From Maribacter halichondriae (GTDB lineage: Bacteria; Bacteroidota; Bacteroidia; Flavobacteriales; Flavobacteriaceae): 64,000 nucleotides of DNA. The notes under the pieces are model-generated. The model was not told where the DNA came from, searched no databases, and saw nothing but the letters and a program-made list of their open reading frames with translations. The stretch is from positions 1,233,001 to 1,297,000 of the forward strand of contig NZ_CP107030.1 of NCBI RefSeq assembly GCF_027474825.1. The letters run 5' to 3'. Position 1 is the first letter of the stretch. Each line of letters opens with the position of its first letter. Made by a program: the position numbers and the translations under genes. Positions 9,097 through 17,056 of this stretch are shown here, piece after piece.

Positions 9097-9143
9097 GCAT
9101 ATTCAACAAATCATTTTCAATTTTATCCTTAAATCAAGTGGCA

Positions 9144-9767
9144 ATGGAAATTGTTATTGCGAACGAAGCCCATTTTAAATACGCCCCGATTATTTGCGAC
9201 ACCATAGCCGAGTCTGCAAAAGTCAGAGGCACGGGTATTGCGAAACGAACCCCTGAGTACATTCACAAGAAGCTGGAAAACGGCAATGCGGTCATCGCCT
9301 TGGACGGAGATAAATTCGCAGGCTTCTGTTATATCGAAGTCTGGGGAAACAAAGGTTTTGTAGCCAATTCAGGACTCATCGTACACCCCGATTATAGAGG
9401 ACAAGGGTTGGCAAAAAAAATCAAACAGAGGATTTTTGATTTGAGCCGGGAAAAATTCCCGAATGCCAAGATATTTGGTATCACCACCGGTTTGGCGGTA
9501 ATGAAAATAAATTATGAGCTAGGTTACAAACCAGTTACTTTTTCAGAACTGACCGACGACCCTGAATTCTGGAAGGGTTGCCAGACCTGCAAAAATTTCG
9601 ATATCCTGACTCGTACCGAACAAAGAATGTGCCTATGTACCGGTATGTTGCACGACCCGGACGCAAAAGCTAAGGAAGAAACGTCAAGAAAAGAGAAAAT
9701 CAATGGTAAAGCCTTCAAAAGATTAAAGAGCATTAAGGAAAGTTTGTTCCTGAAAAAAAGAAAATAG
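9144..9767 (+). CDS. GNAT N-acetyltransferase, probable first step of arginine synthesis
   Basis: Starting at the ATG at 9144 (a GTG lies two codons upstream), this is a 207-residue GNAT protein. The acyl-CoA binding motif VHPDYRGQGLAKKI is near residue 80. The C-terminal part has paired cysteines, GCQTCKN near 145 and MCLCTG near 161, which may bind a metal. As the first gene of the arginine operon it is the natural candidate for the glutamate N-acyltransferase (ArgA function), because no argJ or argA is otherwise present. Whether it uses acetyl-CoA or succinyl-CoA cannot be told. argG follows after 66 bp of degenerate short repeats. Confidence 0.75.
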   Translation: MEIVIANEAHFKYAPIICDTIAESAKVRGTGIAKRTPEYIHKKLENGNAVIALDGDKFAGFCYIEVWGNKGFVANSGLIVHPDYRGQGLAKKIKQRIFDLSREKFPNAKIFGITTGLAVMKINYELGYKPVTFSELTDDPEFWKGCQTCKNFDILTRTEQRMCLCTGMLHDPDAKAKEETSRKEKINGKAFKRLKSIKESLFLKKRK

Positions 9768-9769
9768 AC

Positions 9770-9825
9770 AAGAGAGAAGAGAAAAAAGAGTCTATTCTCT
9801 ATTTTCCCTGTTCTCTATTCTTTAC
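9770..9825 (+). repeat. Degenerate short-word repeat tract after GNAT gene
   Basis: A purine-rich stretch is followed by pyrimidine-rich words of about 7 bp (TCTATTC, TCTATTT, TCCCTGT, TCTCTAT, TCTTTAC). It begins just after the GNAT stop and reaches almost to the argG start. It is the most degenerate member of the heptamer class seen elsewhere in the window. Confidence 0.5.
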
Positions 9826-9833
9826 TAAAAAAT

Positions 9834-11021
9834 ATGAAACTAGTACTAGCATACAGCGGCGGATTGGATACTTCGTATTGCGCCAAATACTTATCCAAGG
9901 AAAAAGGTTTTGAAGTGCATGCCGTAAGCGTGAATACAGGCGGATTCTCTAAGGAAGAAATCGCCGATATCAAAGAAAAGGCATTGCAATTAGGTGCAAC
10001 TACCTATACCTCGATTGACGCAGTACAGACCTTTTATGAAAAAGTGGTTAAATACCTCATTTTCGGGAATGTTCTGAAGAACAATACCTATCCCCTATCG
10101 GTCAGTGCCGAGCGGATCGTGCAAGCCATCGAGATAGTTAACCATGCCAAAAAAATCGGTGCGGAGTATATCGCGCATGGAAGTACCGGTGCCGGAAACG
10201 ATCAAGTACGTTTCGATATGATCTTTCAAATCATAGCTCCTGAGATAGAAATCATTACCCCAATACGGGACAATAAATTGGCTAGGGAAACAGAAATCGA
10301 ATACCTCAAACAAAACGGTGTTGATTACCCTTGGGAAAAAGCCAAGTATTCCATCAACAAAGGACTTTGGGGAACTTCAGTTGGTGGCGAAGAGACCTTG
10401 ACCTCCGAAAAACCCCTACCCGATTCGGCCTATCCAAGCCAGTTACAGGAAAAAGAACCGTCAGAGGTCAAATTGACTTTTGAAAAAGGAGAGCTCGTCG
10501 CAATAAACGGCGAAAAAGACAATCCTGTTTCGAATATCGAAAAACTTGAAGCTATGGCTTCCAAATATGCGATTGGACGTGATATCCATGTAGGCGATAC
10601 CATAATCGGGATAAAAGGCCGTGTAGGATTTGAAGCTCCAGCATCCCTTATTATTATCAAAGCACACCATTTGCTTGAAAAACATACCTTGAGCAAATGG
10701 CAACAATTCCAAAAAGAACAGTTGGGCAATTTCTACGGAATGTTGCTCCACGAAGGCAATTACCTCGACGAAGTCATGCGAAATATCGAGGCCTTTTTGA
10801 CCGATACCCAAAAGAATGTTTCAGGGGATGTTTTTGTGGGATTGTACCCGTTCCAGTTTCGATTGAACGGTGTTTCGTCGAAACATGATCTAATGAACGC
10901 ATCCTTTGGAAGTTATGGCGAAATGAACAAGGGTTGGACGGCCGATGACGCGAAAGGGTTTATTAAAATTCTATCCAATCCTGGGAAAATTGCGAACCAC
11001 GTAAATCAAAATCATGATTAA
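9834..11021 (+). CDS. argG: Argininosuccinate synthase
   Basis: 395 residues, the usual length. The N-terminal P-loop of the ATP pyrophosphatase fold is clear (AYSGGLDTSY, residues 5-14). Further family landmarks are SAERIVQAIEIV, HGSTGAGNDQVRFD and YPWEKAKYSINKGLWG. It joins citrulline and aspartate using ATP in the cytoplasm, the seventh step of arginine synthesis. It is the second gene of the operon and overlaps argC by 8 bp, so the two are probably translationally coupled. The frame is intact and the ATG start fits the motif spacing. Confidence 0.96.
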   Translation: MKLVLAYSGGLDTSYCAKYLSKEKGFEVHAVSVNTGGFSKEEIADIKEKALQLGATTYTSIDAVQTFYEKVVKYLIFGNVLKNNTYPLSVSAERIVQAIEIVNHAKKIGAEYIAHGSTGAGNDQVRFDMIFQIIAPEIEIITPIRDNKLARETEIEYLKQNGVDYPWEKAKYSINKGLWGTSVGGEETLTSEKPLPDSAYPSQLQEKEPSEVKLTFEKGELVAINGEKDNPVSNIEKLEAMASKYAIGRDIHVGDTIIGIKGRVGFEAPASLIIIKAHHLLEKHTLSKWQQFQKEQLGNFYGMLLHEGNYLDEVMRNIEAFLTDTQKNVSGDVFVGLYPFQFRLNGVSSKHDLMNASFGSYGEMNKGWTADDAKGFIKILSNPGKIANHVNQNHD

Positions 11022-11988
11022 AGCAGGCATCATTGGCGGTTCGGGCTACACAGGCGGGGAATTGATTCGAATTCTACTGCACCATCCCGAAGTGGAAATC
11101 GACTTTGTGTATAGCACGACCCGAGCAGGTAAAAAAGTATCAACGGCGCATCCCGATCTTTTGGGCACCACCAATATGGAATTCACGGGAGATGTAAACC
11201 TAAATGTAGATGTTGTTTTCCTGTGTTTGGGACATGGCAATTCCTCAAAATTTTTAAAAGGAAACGCTTTTTCCAAAAACACGAAAATTATCGACCTCAG
11301 CAATGATTTCCGTTTACAAAAAGATGCGGTTTTCGAAGGAAAGAAATTTGTTTACGGATTGCCTGAATTAAATAAATCAAAAATAAAAGATGCAAAATAC
11401 ATCGCAAATCCGGGATGTTTCGCTACTACCATTCAATTGGGACTTCTGCCCTTGGCCCAAGCCGGATTGTTGGGTCAGGATGTCCATATCAATGCAGTTA
11501 CCGGCAGTACCGGGGCCGGTGTGAGTCCTTCGGAAACTTCCCATTTCAGTTGGCGGAACAATAATGTGAGCTGGTACAAGCCCTTTACGCACCAGCATTT
11601 GGGGGAGATCAATGAGAGTTTACATTCGTTGCAGAAAGATGCGGGAAAACTTTTTTTCCTTCCTAATAGAGGAAACTTCACTCGAGGTATTTTGTCTACG
11701 TCGTACACAAAGTTCGATGGAAGCCGGGAGGAAGCAATCCAACAATACAAAGACTTTTATTCGGATGCCGCTTTTACCCATTTAGCATCAGCACCCATCC
11801 ATCTGAAACAAGTAGTGAACACAAATCAATGTCATATCCATGTACACAAACATGATGACATTTTGTTGATTACTTCCGCAACCGATAATCTTTTAAAAGG
11901 AGCCTCGGGACAAGCAGTGCAGAACATGAATTTGATGTTTGGGTTTAATGAAAAAGAGGGGTTGAATCTGAAAGCAGGAGTTTTTTAA
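11014..11988 (+). CDS. argC: N-acetyl-gamma-glutamyl-phosphate reductase
   Basis: 324 residues. The NADP-binding motif GGSGYTGGEL is at residues 8-17 and the catalytic cysteine is in NPGCFATT near residue 132, with the following GSTGAGVSPS conserved. It reduces the acylglutamyl phosphate made by ArgB to the semialdehyde. It overlaps argG by 8 bp. The stop is followed at once by a heptamer array and then a bipartite-repeat end, so the link to proC is interrupted by about 210 bp of repeat DNA although all genes stay in the same direction. Confidence 0.95.
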   Translation: MIKAGIIGGSGYTGGELIRILLHHPEVEIDFVYSTTRAGKKVSTAHPDLLGTTNMEFTGDVNLNVDVVFLCLGHGNSSKFLKGNAFSKNTKIIDLSNDFRLQKDAVFEGKKFVYGLPELNKSKIKDAKYIANPGCFATTIQLGLLPLAQAGLLGQDVHINAVTGSTGAGVSPSETSHFSWRNNNVSWYKPFTHQHLGEINESLHSLQKDAGKLFFLPNRGNFTRGILSTSYTKFDGSREEAIQQYKDFYSDAAFTHLASAPIHLKQVVNTNQCHIHVHKHDDILLITSATDNLLKGASGQAVQNMNLMFGFNEKEGLNLKAGVF

Positions 11989-11990
11989 AA

Positions 11991-12018
11991 TACGAAGAAA
12001 GAAGTGCGAGGTACGTAG
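11991..12018 (+). repeat. Degenerate heptamer array after argC
   Basis: Four 7-bp words, TACGAAG AAAGAAG TGCGAGG TACGTAG, start 2 bp after the argC stop. They match in order and phase the four words after proC (13001-13028). Confidence 0.65.
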
Positions 12019-12036
12019 GGTAAATATAAAATAAAA

Positions 12037-12110
12037 CGGCTCCTCCCCTCAGACGAGGGGAGGTGGACTCCCGCGAAGCGTGGAGGACGGAGGGGTTGAA
12101 AGCCCAAGCC
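12037..12110 (+). repeat. Bipartite structured repeat, L end
   Basis: A strong hairpin (CCTCCCCTC, loop AGAC, GAGGGGAGG at 12042-12063) is followed by TGGAC, a small GCGAAGC-type motif and the conserved tail GACGGAGGGGTTGAAAGCCC. The same L end recurs at about 13049, 14380 and 18134, and inverted near 30370. No R end is visible here; a perfect palindrome stands in its place. Confidence 0.8.
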
Positions 12111-12139
12111 ACAATAAACATACAACCAACATTAAAAAG

Positions 12140-12181
12140 ATTCCCGTGAACCTGCCTGCCGGCAGGCAGGTTCACGGGAAT
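12140..12181. repeat. Perfect 42-nt palindrome
   Basis: The arm ATTCCCGTGAACCTGCCTGCC is followed directly by its exact reverse complement, so a loop-free 21-bp inverted repeat lies 18 bp before proC. The central CCTGCCTGCC word produces the PAGRQ-type peptide seen when such sequences are translated. Related ATTCCC...GGGAAT hairpins occur at about 18286 and 24489. Confidence 0.9.
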
Positions 12182-12199
12182 GAAAAAAATAGCTAATTC

Positions 12200-13033
12200 A
12201 TGAAAATAGCCATCATAGGAACTGGAAACTTAGGACTGTCCATAGCAAAAGGGGTGCTCCATACCAACGGTGCCACGACCATGTATCTGACCAAACGCAA
12301 TACGAACAGCATAAAGGATTTGGAAAAATACGGAAATGTCACGGTAACCTCGGACAATTTGGAGGCCGTCAAAAATTCCGATATCCTGATCTTTGCCGTT
12401 CAGCCAGGGCATTTTGCACAAATTTTGGAGGATGTCAAAGACCTTCTTACCGAAAAGCATGTCGTCATCTCGACCATTACGGGATTCAGTATTGCCAAGA
12501 TGGAAAGCATTTTGGGCGATGACAAATTCATCATTCGAAGTATGCCCAATACGGCCATTTCTGTAGGAAAATCAATGACCTGTATTTGTGCCAACGGACC
12601 AGGAACAAAACGTATCGATCTGGCCAAGGCCATTTTTAACCGCATGGGACATTCGATGGAAATTCCTGAAAGTCAGATGCAGGCCGCCACGGTCATCTGC
12701 GCCAGCGGCATTGCCTTTTGGATGCGCCTCATCCGTGCAACGACCCAAGGCGCGATACAATTGGGGTTTGACTCCAAGGAGGCACAAGAATTGGCCATGC
12801 ACACTTGCAATGGCGCCGCTAGCCTGCTTATCGAGTCGGGCAACCATCCTGAGGAAGAAATCGATAGGGTGACGACGCCCATGGGTTGCACTATACAGGG
12901 ACTGAACGAAATGGAGCACCAAGGGTTAAGTTCATCGCTGATTCAAGGTATTGTAGCTAGTTTTGATAAGATAACCGAGTTTAAAAAGGATAAAAAAAGG
13001 TACGAAGTTAGAAGTACGAGGTACGAAGATTAA
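12200..13033 (+). CDS. proC: Pyrroline-5-carboxylate reductase
   Basis: 277 residues. The Rossmann motif GTGNLG is at residues 7-12, and the C-terminal helical domain carries ASGIAFWMRLIRATTQGAI and GCTIQGLNEMEHQGLSS, as in ProC. It reduces pyrroline-5-carboxylate to proline with NAD(P)H. Its place inside the arginine operon links proline and arginine synthesis from glutamate. The last residues (RYEVRSTRYED) are encoded by four 7-bp repeat words at 13001-13028 and look like a repeat captured into the frame, so the natural C-terminus probably lay near residue 265. The catalytic region is unaffected. Confidence 0.9.
   Translation: MKIAIIGTGNLGLSIAKGVLHTNGATTMYLTKRNTNSIKDLEKYGNVTVTSDNLEAVKNSDILIFAVQPGHFAQILEDVKDLLTEKHVVISTITGFSIAKMESILGDDKFIIRSMPNTAISVGKSMTCICANGPGTKRIDLAKAIFNRMGHSMEIPESQMQAATVICASGIAFWMRLIRATTQGAIQLGFDSKEAQELAMHTCNGAASLLIESGNHPEEEIDRVTTPMGCTIQGLNEMEHQGLSSSLIQGIVASFDKITEFKKDKKRYEVRSTRYED
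13001..13028 (+). repeat. Heptamer array forming the 3' end of proC
   Basis: Words TACGAAG TTAGAAG TACGAGG TACGAAG, strictly 7 bp apart, lie inside the last codons of proC. They parallel the array after argC. Confidence 0.75.
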
Positions 13034-13048
13034 AATACAAAAAAAAGT

Positions 13049-13223
13049 GGGCTCCTCCCCTCAGACGAGGGGAGGTGGACTTAAGCGAAGCGAAAAGGAC
13101 GGAGGGGTTGAAAGCCCAAACCTTGGTAAAATACCATACTGGAATCGAGCCTGAGCAAGTTTGCGGGTCAACCTTCCCCATTTAGCGAAGCTAAATTTCC
13201 CCTCCTCCGTTGAGGAGGGGAGC
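13049..13223 (+). repeat. Bipartite structured repeat, complete L and R ends
   Basis: The L end (13049-13118) has the CCTCCCCTC/GAGGGGAGG hairpin and the GACGGAGGGGTTGAAAGCCC tail. After a short spacer the R end (about 13150-13223) has GAGCAAGTTTGCGGGTCAA, TCCCC, a small hairpin ATTTAGCGAAGCTAAAT and a terminal CCCCTCCTC/GAGGAGGGG hairpin. It fills the proC-argD gap. The same L-spacer-R order occurs inverted beside the DUF559 gene at about 30172-30370. Confidence 0.85.
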
Positions 13224-13238
13224 AAAAGTGAAAAAATT

Positions 13239-14378
13239 ATGAACTTATTCGACGTATATCCCCTTTACAATGTAACCCCGGTTTCCGCAAAGGGAATTGT
13301 AGTCACTGATGACAAGGGCCAAGAATATCTTGATTTTTACGGCGGGCATGCCGTAATTTCAATTGGGCACTCCCACCCACATTATGTAAAAAGACTAAAA
13401 GATCAATTGGATAAAATTGGGTTTTACAGCAATGCCGTACAAAATCCCTTACAGCAAGAATTGGCGACCAAGCTTGGTACGCTTTCGGGATGCGGTGATT
13501 ACAATCTGTTTTTATGCAATTCAGGTGCCGAAGCCAATGAAAATGCGCTTAAATTAGCGTCCTTCCATACCGGAAAATCCCGCGTCATTGCGTTCAAAAA
13601 TAGTTTCCATGGTAGAACATCGGCAGCCGTGGCGACCACGGATAACGAAAAAATAAACGCTCCGCTGAACAAACAACAAAAAGTTACTTTCCTTGAATTC
13701 GACGATTTAGATTCATTCCAATCGGAAATCACAAAGGGAGATGTTTGCGCTGTAATTCTTGAGGCCATTCAAGGTGTGGGCGGTTTGGACGAACCCAATA
13801 CGGTATTCTACCAAAAAGTTGCGAAACTATGTAGAGAAAATGATGTAGTACTGATAGCCGACGAAGTACAATCCGGTTTTGGCCGTACGGGAAAATTCTT
13901 CGGTTTTCAACATCACGATATAAAGCCAGATATTGTCAGTATTGCCAAAGGTATGGGCAACGGGTTTCCCGTAGGTGGCATCCTAATACATGCAAATATC
14001 AAAGCGTCTTATGGGTTATTGGGCACTACTTTTGGCGGCAACCATTTGGCCTGTGTAGCTACCTTGGCGGTTCTGGAAGTTTTGAAGAATGAAAGGTTGA
14101 TTGAAAATGCGGCAAAACTTGAGGGGTGCTTTAGAGGATTGGCTGCCGAAATTAAACAAGTAAGACGTGTGAAAGGCCGTGGACTCATGTTGGGTCTCGA
14201 ATTTGATTTTGAGGTGGCCGAACTTCGAAAAAGACTTATTTATGACCAACATCTTTTCACGGGAGGTGCCAAGGATAAATATGTACTTCGAATTTTGCCT
14301 GCTTTGAACATCACGGAAAAGCATTTGGATATATTTTTTGAAAAGTTGAAACAAGAATTGAAAAAGCAAAATAATTAA
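13239..14378 (+). CDS. argD: Acylornithine aminotransferase (class III, PLP)
   Basis: 379 residues from the ATG at 13239. An in-frame earlier start would translate 26 codons of the R-end repeat and is rejected. The fold-type I PLP features are present: the phosphate-contacting SGAEAN near residue 93, DEVQSGFGRTGKFF near 208, and the Schiff-base lysine in SIAKGMGNGFPVG near 237. It converts N-acyl-glutamate semialdehyde to N-acylornithine with glutamate as donor. It is flanked on both sides by bipartite repeats. Class III enzymes are hard to separate by sequence alone, but the operon fixes the role. Confidence 0.9.
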   Translation: MNLFDVYPLYNVTPVSAKGIVVTDDKGQEYLDFYGGHAVISIGHSHPHYVKRLKDQLDKIGFYSNAVQNPLQQELATKLGTLSGCGDYNLFLCNSGAEANENALKLASFHTGKSRVIAFKNSFHGRTSAAVATTDNEKINAPLNKQQKVTFLEFDDLDSFQSEITKGDVCAVILEAIQGVGGLDEPNTVFYQKVAKLCRENDVVLIADEVQSGFGRTGKFFGFQHHDIKPDIVSIAKGMGNGFPVGGILIHANIKASYGLLGTTFGGNHLACVATLAVLEVLKNERLIENAAKLEGCFRGLAAEIKQVRRVKGRGLMLGLEFDFEVAELRKRLIYDQHLFTGGAKDKYVLRILPALNITEKHLDIFFEKLKQELKKQNN

Positions 14379-14561
14379 ACGCTCCTCCCTTTAGACAAAG
14401 GGAGGTGGATTTTGGGTTTAGCCAAAAGACGGAGGGTTTGAAAACGCGAGCCATTGGAATTGTACCGCAGTTCGAGAAAACTAGCGAGGGTTGGGGCTTT
14501 GGAACTCCCTTTCTCCGCCAAAGTCGGATTCATTCTCCTCTTCATCTGAAGAGGGGAGCCA
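14379..14561 (+). repeat. Bipartite structured repeat between argD and argF'
   Basis: The L end has hairpin CTCCCTTT/AAAGGGAG and tail GACGGAGGGTTTGAAA. The R end closes with CTCCTCTTCATCTGAAGAGG and AGCC, 13 bp before the next start codon. Base pairs in the hairpin differ from other copies but are compensated, so the structure is kept. Confidence 0.8.
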
Positions 14562-14573
14562 TAAGAAAATAGT

Positions 14574-15518
14574 ATGAAACATTACCTATCTGTAAAAGAC
14601 ATCAACTCTCTCCCCGATTGGGTATCCGAAGCGAGAACGTTGAAAGAAAACCCGACCCAATTCAAAGCCCTAGGCGCAGGAAAAACCATTTGCCTGCTGT
14701 TTTTCAATAACAGCCTTCGCACGCGATTAAGCACACAAAAAGCCGCAATGAACTTGGGCATGGAGGTCATGGTCATGAATTTCGGCAATGAAGGGTGGGC
14801 CTTGGAATTTGATGATGGAACAATTATGGACCAGGGAAAGGCAGAGCATATTAAGGAAGCTGCCAAGGTAGTTTCTCAGTATTGCGATATCATTGCCATT
14901 CGTGCTTTTGCAGGATTAAAGGATAAGGCAAAAGATGAGGCGGAAGAAGTTCTGATGGGATTTAAAAAATATGCCTCAGTACCCATTGTAAATATGGAAA
15001 GCTCGGTCGGTCATCCCTTGCAGGCATTGGCGGATGCAATTACCCTAGCGGAACACAATACCAAATCAAAACCGAAAGTAGTACTTTCATGGGCACCACA
15101 TCCGAAGGCCTTGCCACATGCTGTGGCCAATTCCTTTGTGGAAATGATGCAATTGCAAGATTCCGAATTCGTGATAACCCATCCAAAAGGCTACGAGTTG
15201 AATTCGGAAATCACAAAAAATATAAAAATCGAATATGACCAGAAAAAAGCTTGTGAGAATGCGGATTTTGTATATGTGAAGAATTGGAGCAGTTATTCGG
15301 ATTACGGAAAAGTTGTAAATCAAGATACCGATTGGATGTTCACCAAGGAAAAAATGGGTCAAGCCAAATTTATGCATTGCCTTCCGGTTCGGAGAAACGT
15401 GGTTGTTGAAGATTCGGTTTTAGACAGCGAACAATCGTTGGTCATTGAACAGGCCAATAATAGAATTTATTCCGCACAATTGGTTTTAAAGAAATTTTTG
15501 GAGAATCATCAAGAATAG
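14574..15518 (+). CDS. N-acylornithine carbamoyltransferase (ArgF' type)
   Basis: 314 residues of the transcarbamylase family. The carbamoyl-phosphate loop is SLRTRLSTQ near residue 47, followed by HPLQALAD near 147 and HCLPVRRN near 268. The order and spacing follow the acetyl/succinylornithine transcarbamylases of Bacteroidota and Xanthomonas rather than ordinary OTC; note the segment GTIMDQGKAEHIKEA. In that segment the position which, from memory of the family, is Pro in the Bacteroides succinylornithine enzyme and Glu in the acetylornithine enzyme appears to be Ala, so acyl-group choice is open. It forms N-acylcitrulline, later deacylated by ArgE. It ends 4 bp before the SDR gene. Confidence 0.88.
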   Translation: MKHYLSVKDINSLPDWVSEARTLKENPTQFKALGAGKTICLLFFNNSLRTRLSTQKAAMNLGMEVMVMNFGNEGWALEFDDGTIMDQGKAEHIKEAAKVVSQYCDIIAIRAFAGLKDKAKDEAEEVLMGFKKYASVPIVNMESSVGHPLQALADAITLAEHNTKSKPKVVLSWAPHPKALPHAVANSFVEMMQLQDSEFVITHPKGYELNSEITKNIKIEYDQKKACENADFVYVKNWSSYSDYGKVVNQDTDWMFTKEKMGQAKFMHCLPVRRNVVVEDSVLDSEQSLVIEQANNRIYSAQLVLKKFLENHQE

Positions 15519-15522
15519 CGAT

Positions 15523-16275
15523 ATGGCACAAAAACTAAGGGATAAGGTTTGTATCATTACCGGGGCGACCAGCGGTATGGGCAAAGCCATCGCGGAGTCA
15601 TTTAATGAGGAAGGGGCAAAATTGATGCTATCGGGAAGAAATGAAGAAAAGGGAAATGCCCTAACCGAAAAATTAGAAAATGCTATTTTCATGGCAGGGG
15701 ATGTTAGTGATCCAAGCTATAATGAAAAACTTGTCAATAAAGCGATTGAAAACTTTGGAAGGCTAGACATAGTATCAATTAATGCGGGAATTTTAGGGTT
15801 GGGAAATGTTGTGGATTTACCCATTGCCGAATGGCAGAAAACCTTGAATACCAATCTAAGTTCCATTTTTTATGTTTCAAAATATGCCATACCTCATTTG
15901 GAACAAGCGGAAGGGGCGACTATTTTAATCAATGCCTCCATCGCGGCCTATAAAAGCTTTCCGAACCACCCTGCATATTGCGCTTCAAAAGCAGCTTCTA
16001 TTGCATTGATGAAGCAAATGGCTGTGGAATACGGACCAAAAATCAGAATCAACGCAATATGTCCAGGACCTGTCGATACTCCATTGTTATGGGATTCGGC
16101 AAAAGCTTTTAAAAATCCTGAAAGAGCCGTAGAAAATGCGGGGAAGGCGACCTTAATGAAGCGATTGGGTACACCTCAAGAGATAGCAAAATTGGCACTT
16201 TTTCTTGTTTCGAAAGATGCTTCTTGGATAACGGGAACGGCCATGACTATTGACGGAGGAATATTAAACGTGTAG
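15523..16275 (+). CDS. Short-chain dehydrogenase/reductase
   Basis: 250 residues of the classical SDR family. The cofactor motif TGATSGMGKA is near residue 13, NAGILG near 89, the catalytic Tyr-Lys pair in YCASKAAS near 151-155, and PGPVDTPL after it. It lies between argF' and argB with 4 bp and 1 bp spacing, so it must be co-transcribed with them. It has no known step in arginine synthesis. It may be a recent passenger or act on a side metabolite. Substrate cannot be predicted. Confidence 0.85.
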   Translation: MAQKLRDKVCIITGATSGMGKAIAESFNEEGAKLMLSGRNEEKGNALTEKLENAIFMAGDVSDPSYNEKLVNKAIENFGRLDIVSINAGILGLGNVVDLPIAEWQKTLNTNLSSIFYVSKYAIPHLEQAEGATILINASIAAYKSFPNHPAYCASKAASIALMKQMAVEYGPKIRINAICPGPVDTPLLWDSAKAFKNPERAVENAGKATLMKRLGTPQEIAKLALFLVSKDASWITGTAMTIDGGILNV

Positions 16276-16276
16276 C

Positions 16277-17056
16277 ATGACAGAAAAATTAGCCATAGTC
16301 AAAATTGGCGGAAACGTTATCGAGAACAAAACAGAACTGTCCAAATTTCTACTCCTGTTTTCGAAGATTGACGGAGCTAAAATTCTGGTCCATGGTGGCG
16401 GAAAAAAAGCGACAGAGATCTTGAAAAAAATGGGTATTGTTCCCAAAATGGTTGGAGGCCGAAGAATTACGGATGCTGAAAGTTTGGAAGTTGTAGTTAT
16501 GGTTTATGCCGGATTGACCAACAAAAATATCGTGGCCGAATTGCAGGCAAATAAGTGCAACGCCATTGGTCTCAGCGGAGTTGATGGCAATACGATCCAA
16601 GCACATAAACGATTTGTAAAAGACATTGATTATGGATTTGCCGGCGATGTGGATGGCATAAATTCAGAAACGATTTCATCGCTTTTAAATTCTGGCTTGG
16701 TTCCGGTATTCTGTGCTTTGACCCATGATGGAAAAGGGCAATTGTTGAATACCAATGCAGATACCATTGCCTCTGAATTGGCAATTGGTATGAGCGAAAA
16801 CTATGAAACAACCTTGTATTACTGTTTTGAAAGGAAAGGAGTTCTCATGGATATAAATGATGATGAATCCGTAGTGAAGCACATTGATTCGGAGTCCTAT
16901 AAAAAATTGCTTGACGAAAAAATCATCGCCGACGGAATGCTTCCAAAAATGGAAAATTGCTTCCATGCGTTGAATAAAAACGTAGATAAGGTGTGCATCG
17001 GTGATATTTCGATGCTGGATGGAAAATCCGAACTATTCACTACAATAACCTTATGA
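16277..17056 (+). CDS. argB: Acetylglutamate kinase
   Basis: 259 residues of the amino acid kinase family. Conserved segments are VKIGGNVIE at the start, VHGGGKKATEIL near residue 37 for phosphate binding, VGGRRITD near 60 and NTNADTIASELA near 160. It phosphorylates N-acylglutamate, the usual point of arginine feedback control. The enzyme lacks the N-terminal helix extension associated with arginine-inhibited hexamers, which would be consistent with control at another level. Its stop overlaps the argE start in an ATGA arrangement. Confidence 0.93.
   Translation: MTEKLAIVKIGGNVIENKTELSKFLLLFSKIDGAKILVHGGGKKATEILKKMGIVPKMVGGRRITDAESLEVVVMVYAGLTNKNIVAELQANKCNAIGLSGVDGNTIQAHKRFVKDIDYGFAGDVDGINSETISSLLNSGLVPVFCALTHDGKGQLLNTNADTIASELAIGMSENYETTLYYCFERKGVLMDINDDESVVKHIDSESYKKLLDEKIIADGMLPKMENCFHALNKNVDKVCIGDISMLDGKSELFTTITL

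Noticed and set aside
11945..12175. Minus-strand ORF containing a PAGRQ-type peptide
   Set aside because: It is a translation of the palindrome and L-end repeat antisense to argC's end; no family match and no promoter.
13161..13238. N-terminal extension of ArgD
   Set aside because: The extra 26 codons translate the R end of the bipartite repeat; the ATG at 13239 matches the family start.
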